This document shows positions 35,022-43,400 of a DNA stretch of 43,456 bases, piece by piece. The position numbers and the translations under genes were made by a program. The stretch lies in the NCBI GenBank assembly GCA_016899975.1, contig JACJJN010000028.1:1-43456 (forward strand), given 5' to 3'. Numbering within the stretch: the first letter of the stretch is position 1; every line of letters starts with the position of its first letter. The notes beneath the pieces were generated by a model. That model was not told where the DNA came from. It was given only the letters and a program-made list of their open reading frames with translations, and did not search any database. Source of the DNA: Lacrimispora saccharolytica. GTDB taxonomy: Bacteria > Bacillota > Clostridia > Lachnospirales > Lachnospiraceae.

Positions 35022-35510
35022 TTACGATTGATATAGAAAACGGTCCGCATCCGCCCGCTCATGAAAGATATGGATGCTTCTTCCCTCCCGGTATTTTTCC
35101 AGCAGCCTGCAGATCTCCGGCCGCTGCTCCCGGGGAAAATCCAGAATCCACTGGCGAAACTCCTGATCAAACTCTGTTTCCACCCACGGCATATCCTCTC
35201 TCTGTCTTCCAATCCGGGATTCCACTCCCTGCAGGCAGACTTCCAGTGGGTAATCCAGAAAAAACACCGTATCACATGCATTCAGCCGCATCTCCAGCGT
35301 GCGCAGGTAATTTCCATCCACGATCCAACGGTCTTTTTCCAGGATCTCACAAAGCCGCTGGTCAAATTCCTCCCGGGAGATATTGGTCCGGTCAGATCTG
35401 TGCCAGACCATATCCAGATAATACAGCGGAAGCCCCGTACCGTCTCTCAGCTTTCTTGCAAACGTACTTTTTCCCGCACCGGGACTTCCGATGACAAGCA
35501 CTCTTTTCAC
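35022..35510 (-). CDS. Adenylate-kinase-like P-loop protein (FlaR/topology-modulation type)
   Basis: The 162-aa protein has Walker A GSPGAGKSTFARKL (residues 8-21), then the acceptor region YYLDMVWHRSDRTNISREEF and IVDGNYLRTL, and a lid-like segment with basic residues. Relatives are annotated DNA topology modulation protein FlaR, but they look like small nucleotide kinases and the function is unproven. The start is GTG at 35510 with a weak AGGACA upstream. Confidence 0.78.
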   Translation of the reverse strand: MKRVLVIGSPGAGKSTFARKLRDGTGLPLYYLDMVWHRSDRTNISREEFDQRLCEILEKDRWIVDGNYLRTLEMRLNACDTVFFLDYPLEVCLQGVESRIGRQREDMPWVETEFDQEFRQWILDFPREQRPEICRLLEKYREGRSIHIFHERADADRFLYQS

Positions 35511-35527
35511 ATTCTGTCCTCATACTG

Positions 35528-35659
35528 CAACAGTTCAGCCTTGCTGAAGCGTTGCATGCAAAATCCATTTATAATCGCCTTCGGCGATGGGATTTTGCAC
35601 TCCTGAATCACGTTCTTACGGTCTGCGCAGCATGTGCGCAGACCTGGGCTGAACTGTTG
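35528..35659. repeat. 132-bp multi-hairpin element closed by a CAGTTCAGC-family stem
   Basis: CAACAGTTCAGCC (35528-35540) pairs perfectly with GGCTGAACTGTTG (35647-35659), closing an element. Inside are a 10-bp stem TGCAAAATCC/GGATTTTGCA (35557-35566 with 35590-35599) topped by ATCGCC-TTC-GGCGAT, and a perfect 10-bp stem GGTCTGCGCA/TGCGCAGACC (35620-35644). The left closing arm can instead pair locally with GCTGAAGCGTTG. It fills most of the 216-bp gap between the GNAT and FlaR-like genes. No gene is seen in it. Confidence 0.65.
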
Positions 35660-35726
35660 TCTCATACTTTCTTTTCTTCTTTTGTTCGGTCTTTCATTTG
35701 AAGCGTCTCAGGAAGCCTCTCCAATT

Positions 35727-36281
35727 TCAATTCCCGGAAGCCCTGTCTAATACCGACAGCCAGCAGTCCCTTTCTTCTCCGTAGCTGGTTTCCGTTTTGA
35801 CCAGCCTGTAATGGCGGAAACCACATTTTTCCTGTACCCTTTTCGACCGTTCATTTTCCACATAATGGCCGCAGGCAAGAAAATCCAGCCCAATCTCATC
35901 AAACAGATACCTGATAATCCTCCGGACCGCTTCCGGCATGATTCCCCTGCCCCAGTAATCCTTTGAAAGCACAAATCCCAGTTCACGACCCGCCTTTTCC
36001 TGAAATTCCGGCAGCTTTTCCTCATCGTACCGCTCAATTCCCACGGAACCAATGACTTTCCCTTCGTACTCAATGGCAAACGTCTTCTTTTCATCGATGA
36101 ACATTCTGAGAATCTTCCTGGATTCCTCTCTGTCTTTGTGCGGCAGCCATCCCGCCATCTGGCCGACGCCGTCCACTCTGGCATACTCATAGAAATCTTC
36201 CAGATCGGATTCTTTCCAAGGTCTTAGTGTCAGCCGTTCTGTTTTCAATACTACCTGTGAAACATCGATTTCCGCATTCAT
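35727..36281 (-). CDS. GNAT-family N-acetyltransferase (RimJ/RimL-like)
   Basis: The 184-aa protein begins MNAEIDVSQVVLKTERLTLR, the usual entry to RimJ/RimL-type acetyltransferases. The acetyl-CoA-binding region is IGSVGIERYDEE to LGFVLSKDYWGRGIMPEAV, with the GRGIM pyrophosphate loop, followed by FLACGHYVENERSKRVQEKCG. Targets of this group are N-terminal amines of ribosomal proteins or small molecules; here unknown. GAGAGGAA precedes the start. Confidence 0.87.
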   Translation of the reverse strand: MNAEIDVSQVVLKTERLTLRPWKESDLEDFYEYARVDGVGQMAGWLPHKDREESRKILRMFIDEKKTFAIEYEGKVIGSVGIERYDEEKLPEFQEKAGRELGFVLSKDYWGRGIMPEAVRRIIRYLFDEIGLDFLACGHYVENERSKRVQEKCGFRHYRLVKTETSYGEERDCWLSVLDRASGN

Positions 36282-36323
36282 TTTAAATTCCTCTCAAACT
36301 TTTTTCTTTTCTTGTTGTCTTTT

Positions 36324-37010
36324 TCACTCTGAAACATAATCCGTATAATAAAACTCTGTCCATCTGCCATGATAAGAAGCACATGGCAGATGTGGATGCT
36401 TCTTTCCGGATAACATGCCATTCTTCATCGCCTCTGCATCCTGAAGATTTTTGCCAATATAATCCGGAGTAATCGGGCAGTCATGATGGCAGGGCAGCAC
36501 CGTCTCCACCCTGTCCGCCAGACCCTGGAGCTTTTTCAGACTTTCTATGTACCGGTCAAGATTTCTGTGTTCCCCAAACATATAAATCGGACCATCCTTT
36601 TGCACGGAATCTCCCGGCAGCAGGAGTTTCTTTTCCCATTCCACAAAGGCAACGCTTCCATAGGTATGACCTGGTATTTCAACCACTTCTAATGTATATG
36701 ATCCGCAGTGAAAGATATCGCCTTCCCTCAGTGGCTCCGTATGAATACCCTCCGGGATCAGATTCCAGTCGCCTTTATGAATCTGACAGGCTCCAAAATC
36801 TTTCAGCCCGCCCGCGTGGTCCCTGTCCCCGTGCGTCATAAGAACCCGGACTGGCAGCTCTGTAATACTTCTCACAACATCATACACATGGCTGTCTTCA
36901 AATCCGGTGTCGATCAGAAGCGCTTCCTCTTTTCCCACGATGAGAAACTGTCTTACACGCTCATCTTCCAGGAAATAAAAATCTTCCATAAACCATCTCT
37001 TCTGTACCAT
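36324..37010 (-). CDS. Metallo-beta-lactamase-fold hydrolase
   Basis: The 228-aa protein has the MBL metal motif in modified form: THGDRDHAGGL, where many relatives have HxHxDH. The second His is Asp, a change seen in some subfamilies. Further ligands are in EIPGHTYGSVAF, LLLPGDSVQ and LPCHHDCP. Such proteins hydrolyse thioesters, phosphodiesters or lactones; the substrate is unknown. The start at 37010 follows AGGAGGAAG; an in-frame ATG at 37028 is less likely. Confidence 0.85.
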   Translation of the reverse strand: MVQKRWFMEDFYFLEDERVRQFLIVGKEEALLIDTGFEDSHVYDVVRSITELPVRVLMTHGDRDHAGGLKDFGACQIHKGDWNLIPEGIHTEPLREGDIFHCGSYTLEVVEIPGHTYGSVAFVEWEKKLLLPGDSVQKDGPIYMFGEHRNLDRYIESLKKLQGLADRVETVLPCHHDCPITPDYIGKNLQDAEAMKNGMLSGKKHPHLPCASYHGRWTEFYYTDYVSE

Positions 37011-37159
37011 TTTTCTTCCTCCTGACATATTTGCTGCGTCATCTGGGCATATTGGAAAGTTTGTTTTCCTTCCAAAGTTTTGCTCCGCTTCACAAAATCA
37101 TTTTTCACTGCTGATCACGTCGTCAAACAGCAGCATATTCACAATACTTTTCCGCATTT

Positions 37160-37576
37160 TCAGAAAAATATTCCTTCTGTCAGATTGACAAACAAATCCT
37201 CCTGTTTCAGGGCGTGTACCTTTCCTTTCCACCAGACAGAAGTTCGATTTGCCGAAACGGTAACTGTATCACCATTTTTCAGAAAATACGTTACGGTAAC
37301 AATCGGCGGACTGTCTGAAGCATCCTCTCCCAGCAAAGAATAGTTGAGGAAATCGGACAGCTGAATGACCATTTCCAAATCCTCTTTTTCCGTAAGTTCC
37401 CTCACTTCGTCTGGAAATTCTGAATACGAAATTGTTATTTTCTCCACTTCTTCAGCCTCCGGAATCCCAATCAATGCCATACCGTAGACACATAAATATA
37501 GTACGGCACAAATCAGCATCCCAATGGAGATCTTCAGTAAAAATCCGGCAGCTTTCGTAAAATATTTTCTTTTCAC
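37160..37576 (-). CDS. Small membrane-anchored protein, possible DUF5301 type
   Basis: With a GTG start at 37576 the 138-aa protein begins (M)KRKYFTKAAGFLLKI and has one membrane segment (about 9-33). The outside domain has ITISYSEFPDEVRELTEKED and VTVTYFLKNGDTVTVSANRT, patterns I associate loosely with DUF5301. GAGAGGGGA lies 7 nt before the GTG; an ATG at 37648 would add an unlikely Cys-containing leader. Function unknown. Confidence 0.6.
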   Translation of the reverse strand: MKRKYFTKAAGFLLKISIGMLICAVLYLCVYGMALIGIPEAEEVEKITISYSEFPDEVRELTEKEDLEMVIQLSDFLNYSLLGEDASDSPPIVTVTYFLKNGDTVTVSANRTSVWWKGKVHALKQEDLFVNLTEGIFF

Positions 37577-37788
37577 TGCGCCATCCCCTCTCGCCAAAGG
37601 ATCAGCTGAAAATTTCTGCTCACAGAGTACGCACACATCTGGCATCAAACATTGAACTCTTACCGTATTCTCAAGACGTCATTGCCTTCTGTTCTTTTAT
37701 TCTACCATGCTCCTTGGTAAATCACCATCTGTTTTCACATCTTTCAAAGACAAACATTTTCGCATCTTTCGCAGACAAAAACAGTATT

Positions 37789-37831
37789 ACAAAACCCCGG
37801 AAGTGCTGCTTTCACACTTCCGAGGTTTTGT
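37789..37831. terminator. Terminator after the glutaredoxin-like gene
   Basis: ACAAAACCCCGGAAGTG (37789-37805) pairs with CACTTCCGAGGTTTTGT (37815-37831), with one mismatch. T-rich sequence follows on the minus strand, the direction of the glutaredoxin-like gene. Confidence 0.8.
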
Positions 37832-37898
37832 CTGTACTCTTATCCCAACAGGTCTCTTCTCCATATTCCATGTTCAGAAACCGCTGACTGGATTTCCG

Positions 37899-38219
37899 TC
37901 AATTACATCCATTAATTCCGCAGGAAGAATGTTTCTCCACAATTTCTTCCGGCTGCACCGGCGGCTGTCCGATCCAGGAAAACGCCTCATCGATATCCAG
38001 AGTCTTTTGCCCGTCCTCATTGACAAACAGCGGAATCCCGATTCCTCCGCGTTCTTTTACCGGTGCCAGAACAGGATCATGATCTCTGATCTGAAGAAAT
38101 TCTTTCAGTTTTCCCGTATCCTCCATGATATCCACATACTCCGCTTCAAACCCGCGGCTTTTCTGGATTGCCTTATAGTTTCTGCAGTCCGCACAGATCT
38201 GTGCTCCATATACTTTCAT
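37899..38219 (-). CDS. Glutaredoxin-like protein
   Basis: The 106-aa protein begins MKVYGAQICADCRNYKAIQK, with the redox pair CADC near residues 9-12 and GGIGIPLFVNEDG as the cis-Pro loop of a thioredoxin fold. An additional C-terminal CGINGCN is not part of the usual fold and may bind metal or form a second redox pair. The start at 38219 follows AAAGGAA. A promoter lies at 38332-38360. Partner proteins are unknown. Confidence 0.8.
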   Translation of the reverse strand: MKVYGAQICADCRNYKAIQKSRGFEAEYVDIMEDTGKLKEFLQIRDHDPVLAPVKERGGIGIPLFVNEDGQKTLDIDEAFSWIGQPPVQPEEIVEKHSSCGINGCN

Positions 38220-38331
38220 ATGCTCATTCCTTTCCATTTTCTCATTTGTCGTTTGCATTGCTTCATGTCAGAAACCACCTGCAAGCAGGAAAATTATTCT
38301 GACCTTTTATGCGTCCTTTCCATATAAACGC

Positions 38332-38360
38332 ATTATACCGCACTCCTGAGCATTAATCAA
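38332..38360 (-). promoter_or_regulatory. Promoter of the glutaredoxin-like gene
   Basis: On the minus strand TTGATT (38360-38355) and TATAAT (38337-38332) are separated by 17 nt. It lies in the 372-bp divergent gap 38220-38591, in which no other gene is seen. Confidence 0.65.
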
Positions 38361-38591
38361 TCATACAATCCTTTGATCTTCCAGCAGTTCATGTAAGTTC
38401 GCTTTCTGGCTCCGTTTTCACTCGTACTTTAGACGTTCTGAGTGTATTGGAAATTTTTCAGTTGTTGTATGCTAAAACTCGTGATAAACTGGTACATTGG
38501 AAACGAAATTTCCGGTTTTCTTTCAAATAACTTTTTCAAAACCTTATACCGGAATGCCGTTCTGTATTTTACATGCCGATTGGAGTCTCTC

Positions 38592-39725
38592 ATGAAAATC
38601 CTGAAAAATCTCATTAAAAATGAAACTGTTTTCTGTGTATCGTTCCTGCTTGCGATCCTGTCCGCGTTTTTCGTCCATCCTGACGCGGTATACCTGACGT
38701 ATCCCGACTACCGGACGCTGGCGCTTCTTTTCTGCCTGATGATCATTGTCGCAGGATTACAATCTCTTGGAATCTTTTCGATGCTGAGCCAATTTCTTCT
38801 GAAAAAAGTCCATGGCATTCGCAGCCTGTCACTGGTCATGGTGCTGCTCTGCTTTTTCAGCAGTATGGTGATCACCAACGATGTGACACTGATCACCTTT
38901 GTCCCGTTTACTATCCTGATCTTCCGTATGGGCGGTCAGGTCCGGCGTGTACTGAAACTGATCGTTCTGGAAACGATCGCCGCAAACCTGGGAAGCATGG
39001 CTACGCCTATCGGAAATCCCCAGAATCTCTACCTGTATTCCGTATCCGACCTCACAACTGCTGAATTCGCCTGGGCGACACTGCCTTATGCCGGATTGTC
39101 GCTCCTCCTTCTGACCGCAGTGATCATCGCAGCAAAAGACGAACCACTTCTGGAAATTGTTGTAACGGAACCTGTGGAATCTCCAAAGGCGGGACTTCTC
39201 CGATCTGCAATCCCTTTTTTCGCCTTGTTGATCCTGTGCCTTTTGGTGGTGTTCCGGCTTCTCCCTTACCAGCCGGTTCTGATCTGTGTCATGACTGCAG
39301 TCCTGCTGCTGAAACGTAAGCTCTATCTGTCTGTGGATTATTTTCTGCTTCTGACTTTTTTGTGTTTCTTTGTCTTCATCGGAAACATGAAGCGGATTCC
39401 GGAAATCAATGCCCTTCTTGTCTCGGCAGTGCAGGGCAGAGAGCTTCTGGTCGGAATTCTTGCCAGTCAGATCATCAGCAATGTGCCCGCCGCAATCCTG
39501 CTGTCTGGATTCAGCAGTGACTTTTCTTCACTGCTGACCGGCGTGAATCTGGGCGGTCTGGGAACTCTCATTGCTTCCCTGGCAAGCCTGATCTCATTCA
39601 AATTTTTCTCCCGGGAATATCCGGATAAAAAGGGAGCGTTTCTGAAAGAATTTACCATATGGAATCTCGTGTTTCTGGCTGTTTTGACCGCCGCTGCGCT
39701 TGCGCTCGGATCCGTCACCGGATAG
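38592..39725 (+). CDS. Integral membrane anion permease-like transporter (ArsB/NhaD/SLC13 superfamily)
   Basis: The 377-aa protein is almost wholly hydrophobic with about ten membrane segments. SMVITNDVTLITFVPFTILI and GSMATPIGNPQNLYLYSVS are the hairpin motifs of the ion transporter superfamily; a second copy is in ASQIISNVPAAILLSGFS. These carry anions such as arsenite, citrate or sulfate, or Na+/H+; the substrate cannot be assigned. The start at 38592 follows GGAG; an in-frame ATG at 38442 would add a non-conserved leader. A terminator follows. Confidence 0.82.
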   Translation: MKILKNLIKNETVFCVSFLLAILSAFFVHPDAVYLTYPDYRTLALLFCLMIIVAGLQSLGIFSMLSQFLLKKVHGIRSLSLVMVLLCFFSSMVITNDVTLITFVPFTILIFRMGGQVRRVLKLIVLETIAANLGSMATPIGNPQNLYLYSVSDLTTAEFAWATLPYAGLSLLLLTAVIIAAKDEPLLEIVVTEPVESPKAGLLRSAIPFFALLILCLLVVFRLLPYQPVLICVMTAVLLLKRKLYLSVDYFLLLTFLCFFVFIGNMKRIPEINALLVSAVQGRELLVGILASQIISNVPAAILLSGFSSDFSSLLTGVNLGGLGTLIASLASLISFKFFSREYPDKKGAFLKEFTIWNLVFLAVLTAAALALGSVTG

Positions 39726-39748
39726 TCATTCCTGGATGATTCTATTAT

Positions 39749-39810
39749 AAAAATCCCTCTTAGGCAGGACAGTTCATTGTTTTCTTTGTCTGCTTAAGAG
39801 GGTTTTATTT
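39749..39810. terminator. Terminator between the transporter and the XRE operon end
   Basis: AAAAATCCCTCTTAGGCAG (39749-39767) pairs with CTGCTTAAGAGGGTTTT (39790-39806), one bulge, followed by TTTATTT on the plus strand. Confidence 0.82.
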
Positions 39811-39901
39811 ATACATATTCTACATATACATCATAGAAAACTGCAGAATATTTTCATATGTATTCTCCAAAACATATGGAAATATCATTCTCTTCGCCGG
39901 C

Positions 39902-40198
39902 TCATCCTGTAATTCCGAACCATACCAGCAGCACAATACCAGCAATCAGAAACACGATCCCCACCTGGCGAAACGGCTTTTCCTGATATTCTCCATATTG
40001 ATAGAACAAGGCAAACGCAATTCCGAAAAAGAGAATCGACAAACAGCCTTTCCACGCCGAATTACCCTTAACGAGACACATCACAGTTAATACCTGCGTG
40101 ACAGCAATCACCCATTCCAGAGCATAACTTCTTGCGCCTGTTTCAATTTGCTGATCGCGTTCGTCCTTGATCGGTCTTTGTCTTGGCTCCCGCTTCAT
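39902..40198 (-). CDS. 98-aa membrane protein
   Basis: The protein has a charged N-terminus (MKREPRQRPIKDERDQQIET) and three hydrophobic segments. No family is recognised with confidence. AGGAGG precedes the start. It lies 20 nt after the 143-aa gene and belongs to the XRE operon. Confidence 0.7.
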   Translation of the reverse strand: MKREPRQRPIKDERDQQIETGARSYALEWVIAVTQVLTVMCLVKGNSAWKGCLSILFFGIAFALFYQYGEYQEKPFRQVGIVFLIAGIVLLVWFGITG

Positions 40199-40218
40199 CG
40201 TTCATTCCTCCTATCCCT

Positions 40219-40650
40219 TTATTCATGATGTTCGTAGTAAATATTTATGACAATAAATGATATCCATGCAAATATCAGCAAGAGACAGGGACCAAAGAAC
40301 AGAAATCCCCAGGCTGTGTTTTCCGTCACCATATAGCCGATCAGGCTGACCGCCAGCAGAAAGCAAACCGCCCAGATCATCAAATCCAGCAGTCTGGCTT
40401 TTGTTTTCAGTTGAATCAGTTGATTCCTCTCATCACTTTTCTCAATAAAATCTTCACGCGATGCCTTTTTCGAGTATGCCCGCACCACCGATGTAATTCC
40501 GATTGCCAACAGAAGGACAGAAACGATAAGATCTTTTATCTGTCTGATCCGTTCCGGCTCCGGCTTGATCAGCGCATGAATCAAAAGCAAGCTTCCCATT
40601 GCCGCCCACAAAATTCCGAACACAAGCCCTTTCTTGTTATAAATCTTCAT
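40219..40650 (-). CDS. 143-aa membrane protein
   Basis: The protein has four hydrophobic segments and a central charged loop with SREDFIEKSDERNQLIQLKT, a pattern often seen in small membrane proteins next to XRE regulators. GGAGG precedes the start, which overlaps the regulator stop by 14 nt, so translation is coupled. Function unknown. Confidence 0.75.
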   Translation of the reverse strand: MKIYNKKGLVFGILWAAMGSLLLIHALIKPEPERIRQIKDLIVSVLLLAIGITSVVRAYSKKASREDFIEKSDERNQLIQLKTKARLLDLMIWAVCFLLAVSLIGYMVTENTAWGFLFFGPCLLLIFAWISFIVINIYYEHHE

Positions 40651-40867
40651 ACTGCTTATCCTCCAGTTCTTTATTTTCCTTTAAACAGCATAAATCTTCC
40701 ACCGTCACGCCAAATACTTCCGCCATTCGGTACGCAAGCATTAAAGACGGACTGTACTGCTCTTTCTCAATGGATATAATTGTTCTCGAAGAAACGTGAA
40801 CTAGATCGGCAAGCTGCTGCTGCGTCATCTTTGCCTCTGTTCGCAATTCCTTTACTTTTGTTTTCAT
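40637..40867 (-). CDS. XRE-family helix-turn-helix regulator
   Basis: The 76-aa protein is a single HTH domain with LRTEAKMTQQQLADLVHVSS and RTIISIEKEQYSPSLMLAYR. It ends with an acidic tail after LCCLKENKEL. It probably represses its own operon through the palindromes at 40887-40964. The start at 40867 follows GGAGGTG; an ATG two codons earlier is less likely. Confidence 0.9.
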   Translation of the reverse strand: MKTKVKELRTEAKMTQQQLADLVHVSSRTIISIEKEQYSPSLMLAYRMAEVFGVTVEDLCCLKENKELEDKQYEDL

Positions 40868-40886
40868 GCACACCTCCTGTCAATGT

Positions 40887-40964
40887 GAAGTTTACTTCTT
40901 GTGAAGGTAACTTCATATTATCACGCTGCTCTTATGCTGTCAATGCAAATATGAAGTTTCCTTC
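40887..40964 (-). promoter_or_regulatory. XRE operon promoter with three GAAG-N4-CTTC palindromes
   Basis: On the minus strand TTGACA (40943-40938) and TAATAT (40920-40915) are 17 nt apart. Three copies of GAAG-N4-CTTC lie at 40887-40898, 40903-40914 and 40953-40964. One sits upstream of the -35 box and two downstream of the -10 box, 16 bp apart. This is a natural layout for autoregulation by the adjacent XRE protein. Confidence 0.7.
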
Positions 40965-41009
40965 ATATTCTTAAATGCAAAACTTGCTGAATAAAGCAAA
41001 AAGAACCAT

Positions 41010-41041
41010 TCTGCACAATCTAATCCTGTGCAGAATGGTCC
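41010..41041 (-). terminator. Terminator of the 68-aa gene
   Basis: On the minus strand ACCATTCTGCACA pairs with TGTGCAGAATGGT, followed by TCTTTTT. It lies about 67 nt past the 68-aa stop. Confidence 0.78.
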
Positions 41042-41106
41042 ACTTTACAAAATTGCCCGTTTTCTAAGAAAATTGGTTAATCCTGACTGTTTCTCTGATT
41101 CTTCTC

Positions 41107-41313
41107 TCAAAAGCATCTCTTTTTTACCATCTGTCGAACCTGTTCGTAAACCTCCACATCAAAAAGAATTCCCTCGTCTCCATCCAGATACAGGCACCAT
41201 TTTCCTGTGCTTTGCTTCAGATGCTTCCGCAATACATTCCAATAACAGTCATCCACTGCAACCAGTTTCCGCCTTTCACCCTGCGGCACCTGAATCACAT
41301 GTTTATGATACAC
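41107..41313 (-). CDS. 68-aa hypothetical protein, possibly a remnant
   Basis: The frame reads from a GTG at 41313: VYHKHVIQVPQGERRKLVAV, ending KKRCF. No family is recognised and no ribosome binding site is visible. An in-frame stop lies only 24 nt upstream, near the suspected left end of the IS21 element, so this may be a 3' fragment of a gene cut by that insertion. The terminator behind it supports past expression. Confidence 0.35.
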   Translation of the reverse strand: MYHKHVIQVPQGERRKLVAVDDCYWNVLRKHLKQSTGKWCLYLDGDEGILFDVEVYEQVRQMVKKRCF

Positions 41314-41412
41314 TGAATTTACCGAAAAAAAGCGTCAGAATTCCCTGAAAAAAAGCAAGGGAATTTCCCTAAATAAAGCGGGGCATATTGAATCCCCTTT
41401 ACATTACATTTA

Positions 41413-41444
41413 TCCTTTATCTAAGCACCACCAAAGATAAAGGA
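41413..41444 (+). promoter_or_regulatory. Hairpin before istA overlapping its ribosome binding site
   Basis: TCCTTTATCT (41413-41422) pairs perfectly with AGATAAAGGA (41435-41444), covering the start of AAAGGAGG. It may reduce istA translation. Confidence 0.5.
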
Positions 41445-41454
41445 GGAAAGGAAG

Positions 41455-42795
41455 ATGCTCACTATGTCCCAAATCAATCATATCAAAGACTTGAGCAATT
41501 GTGGATACCGGATCAGTGAAATCTCTGAAAAAACAGGTGCTGATCCCAAAACGATACGCAAGTACCTTGCACAGGATGACTTCTCCCCGCGACCACCTGT
41601 TATCCAGGAGAAGCCCTCCAAGCTGGATCCCTTCAAACCCATCATCCAGGAATGGCTGGACGAAGACAAGAAACATTGGCGCAAGCAGCATCATACCGCT
41701 CAAAGAATCTATGAACGGCTTGTGGAGGAACATGGCTATACCGGGAGTTACAGCACCGTCCAACGCTACATGAAAAAATGCCGTTCCATTCAGACGGAAA
41801 AGGCCAGTCTGGAACTGATCTGGGATCCTGGCCCGGCACAAGTTGATTTTGGGGAAGCAGATTTTTACGAGACAGGAAAACTCTGCCGCAAGAAATATCT
41901 GACCGTGTCGTTCCCCTACAGCAATGATGGATACAGCCAGGTGTTCGGCGGAGAAACTGCGGAATGTGTCTGCCAGGGCCTGCAGGATATCTTTGAATTT
42001 ATCGGCGGCGTACCGCCATTACTGATCTTTGACAATGCAACCGGTGTCGGGCGGCGGATCGGCGATGCGATCCATGAATCAGAACTTTTCTCCCGTTCCC
42101 GAGCCCATTATCACTTCCGGGTGCGCTTCTGCAACCCCTATTCCGGCTGGGAAAAAGGGAATGTGGAGCGCAAAGTTGATTATAACCGTGCGAACCTGTT
42201 TGTTCCGGTCCCGCATTTCAATGAGATAGAAAAATATAACCAGAAGTTGCTTGCCCGCCATGAAAAGAAAGCTTCCGAACTCCATTATAAGAAACAGATC
42301 TCCATCCGGGAATTGTTTGAAGAGGACAGGAAAGCCCTACGGATGCTGCCGCCAAAGCGGTTCGATGTCTGTCGGTATGAATGGCTGAAAGCAGATGGTT
42401 ATGGCAAAGTCTATATGGATGGAAAGCATTTCTATTCTACCAGGCCAGAAAACGCAAACAAACAAGTCCTGGTAGGAATTCGTGCCCATACCGTTGACAT
42501 TCTTACGGATGGCGGACAGGTCATCACGACTCACCGGCGCGCTTACGGAGATAACCGCACGGATTCAGCGATTACAGTACCACGCTGGCTGTCCTGATGA
42601 AAAACTCCGGAGCATGGGGAAACAGCGGCCAGCGCTATGGAGATGGCCTGTACGAGGGGCAGTATTAACATCTGCGATGCTTCCGTACTTGCTGCAAGGA
42701 TCACCGGATATGGTATTTATACACCGCCGGAGACAGGCCCATCCCTTGCAGTATATGATGATATGTTCCAGAAGGAAGGAGGTGCTGTTTCATGA
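41455..42795 (+). pseudogene. istA: IS21 transposase IstA, disrupted
   Basis: The first 375 residues have an HTH start (ISEISEKTGADPKTIRKYLA) and a DDE core with Asp in AQVDFGEAD, Asp in LLIFDNATG and Glu in KGNVERKVDY. After AYGDNRTDSA a base is missing near 42570: adding one restores DYSTTLAVLMKNSGAWGNSG, but the actual frame stops at 42597. A further internal deletion near 42620-42645 follows, because the C-terminal piece SAMEMACTRGSINICDASVL resumes in another frame and ends at 42795, overlapping the istB start (ATGA). Intact IstA is about 500 aa. Confidence 0.85.
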
Positions 42796-43400
42796 TGACA
42801 CCGAAGATGAAAGAAGATTTCTGTACACAGATCCTTGGAGCAAGCCGACAGCTCTTCCTTTCGGGCAGGATCTCAGAGATCTGCCGGGAAAAAGGGACGC
42901 AAAAGCAGCTGGAGTTTCTTCTGGAACTGCTACAGGCGGAACTGACTTTCCGGGATGAAAACCGCCGAAAACGCCTGATCAAGCGGGCCGGGTTCCCAAC
43001 CTATAAAACCTTTGAGGAGTACAGCTATCACTGCGTGAAGTTTCCCCCTGTATTCAGCAGGGAGGAACTTGAAACCCTTGAGTTTGTCCCGGGGAAAAAG
43101 AATCTTGTACTCTATGGTCCGGTGGGCATCGGTAAAACCCATATGGCAATCGCAGCTGGTGTAAAAGCCTGCAATCTCGGTTATAAGACGAAGTTTTATA
43201 CCGTAACAGAACTTGTGCTGAAGCTTGCGGAATCGCGGAAAAACGGGACGCTGGAGCGACTTTTGCGGGATCTTCGCAGCCTGGATCTGCTCATACTGGA
43301 TGAATGGGGATATGTACCTGTCGATAAGGACGGGGCCCAGCTGCTGTTCCGTGTCATATCTGACAGCTATGAGAGCAAGTATAATGGTCTCATAAATTAA
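42792..43400 (+). pseudogene. istB: IS21 transposition helper IstB, 3'-truncated
   Basis: IstB is the AAA+ ATPase that helps IstA choose a target. Present here are the N-terminal region, Walker A LYGPVGIGKTHMAIAAG (about 116-132) and Walker B DLLILDEWGYVP. The normal sequence continues after YESK for about 50 more residues with sensor and arginine-finger parts. Here it changes after ESK into YNGLIN and a stop, caused by inserted DNA at about 43381. GGAGG precedes the start. Confidence 0.88.

Larger units (their letters stand above)
41338..43380 (+). mobile_element. Decayed IS21-family element
   Basis: An istA/istB gene pair in the IS21 order, with istA frame-disrupted and istB cut short. The left end is set near 41338, where an AATTCCCT/AGGGAATT inverted pair lies; this is an estimate. 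The right end is missing because unrelated sequence begins at about 43381. Confidence 0.75.
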
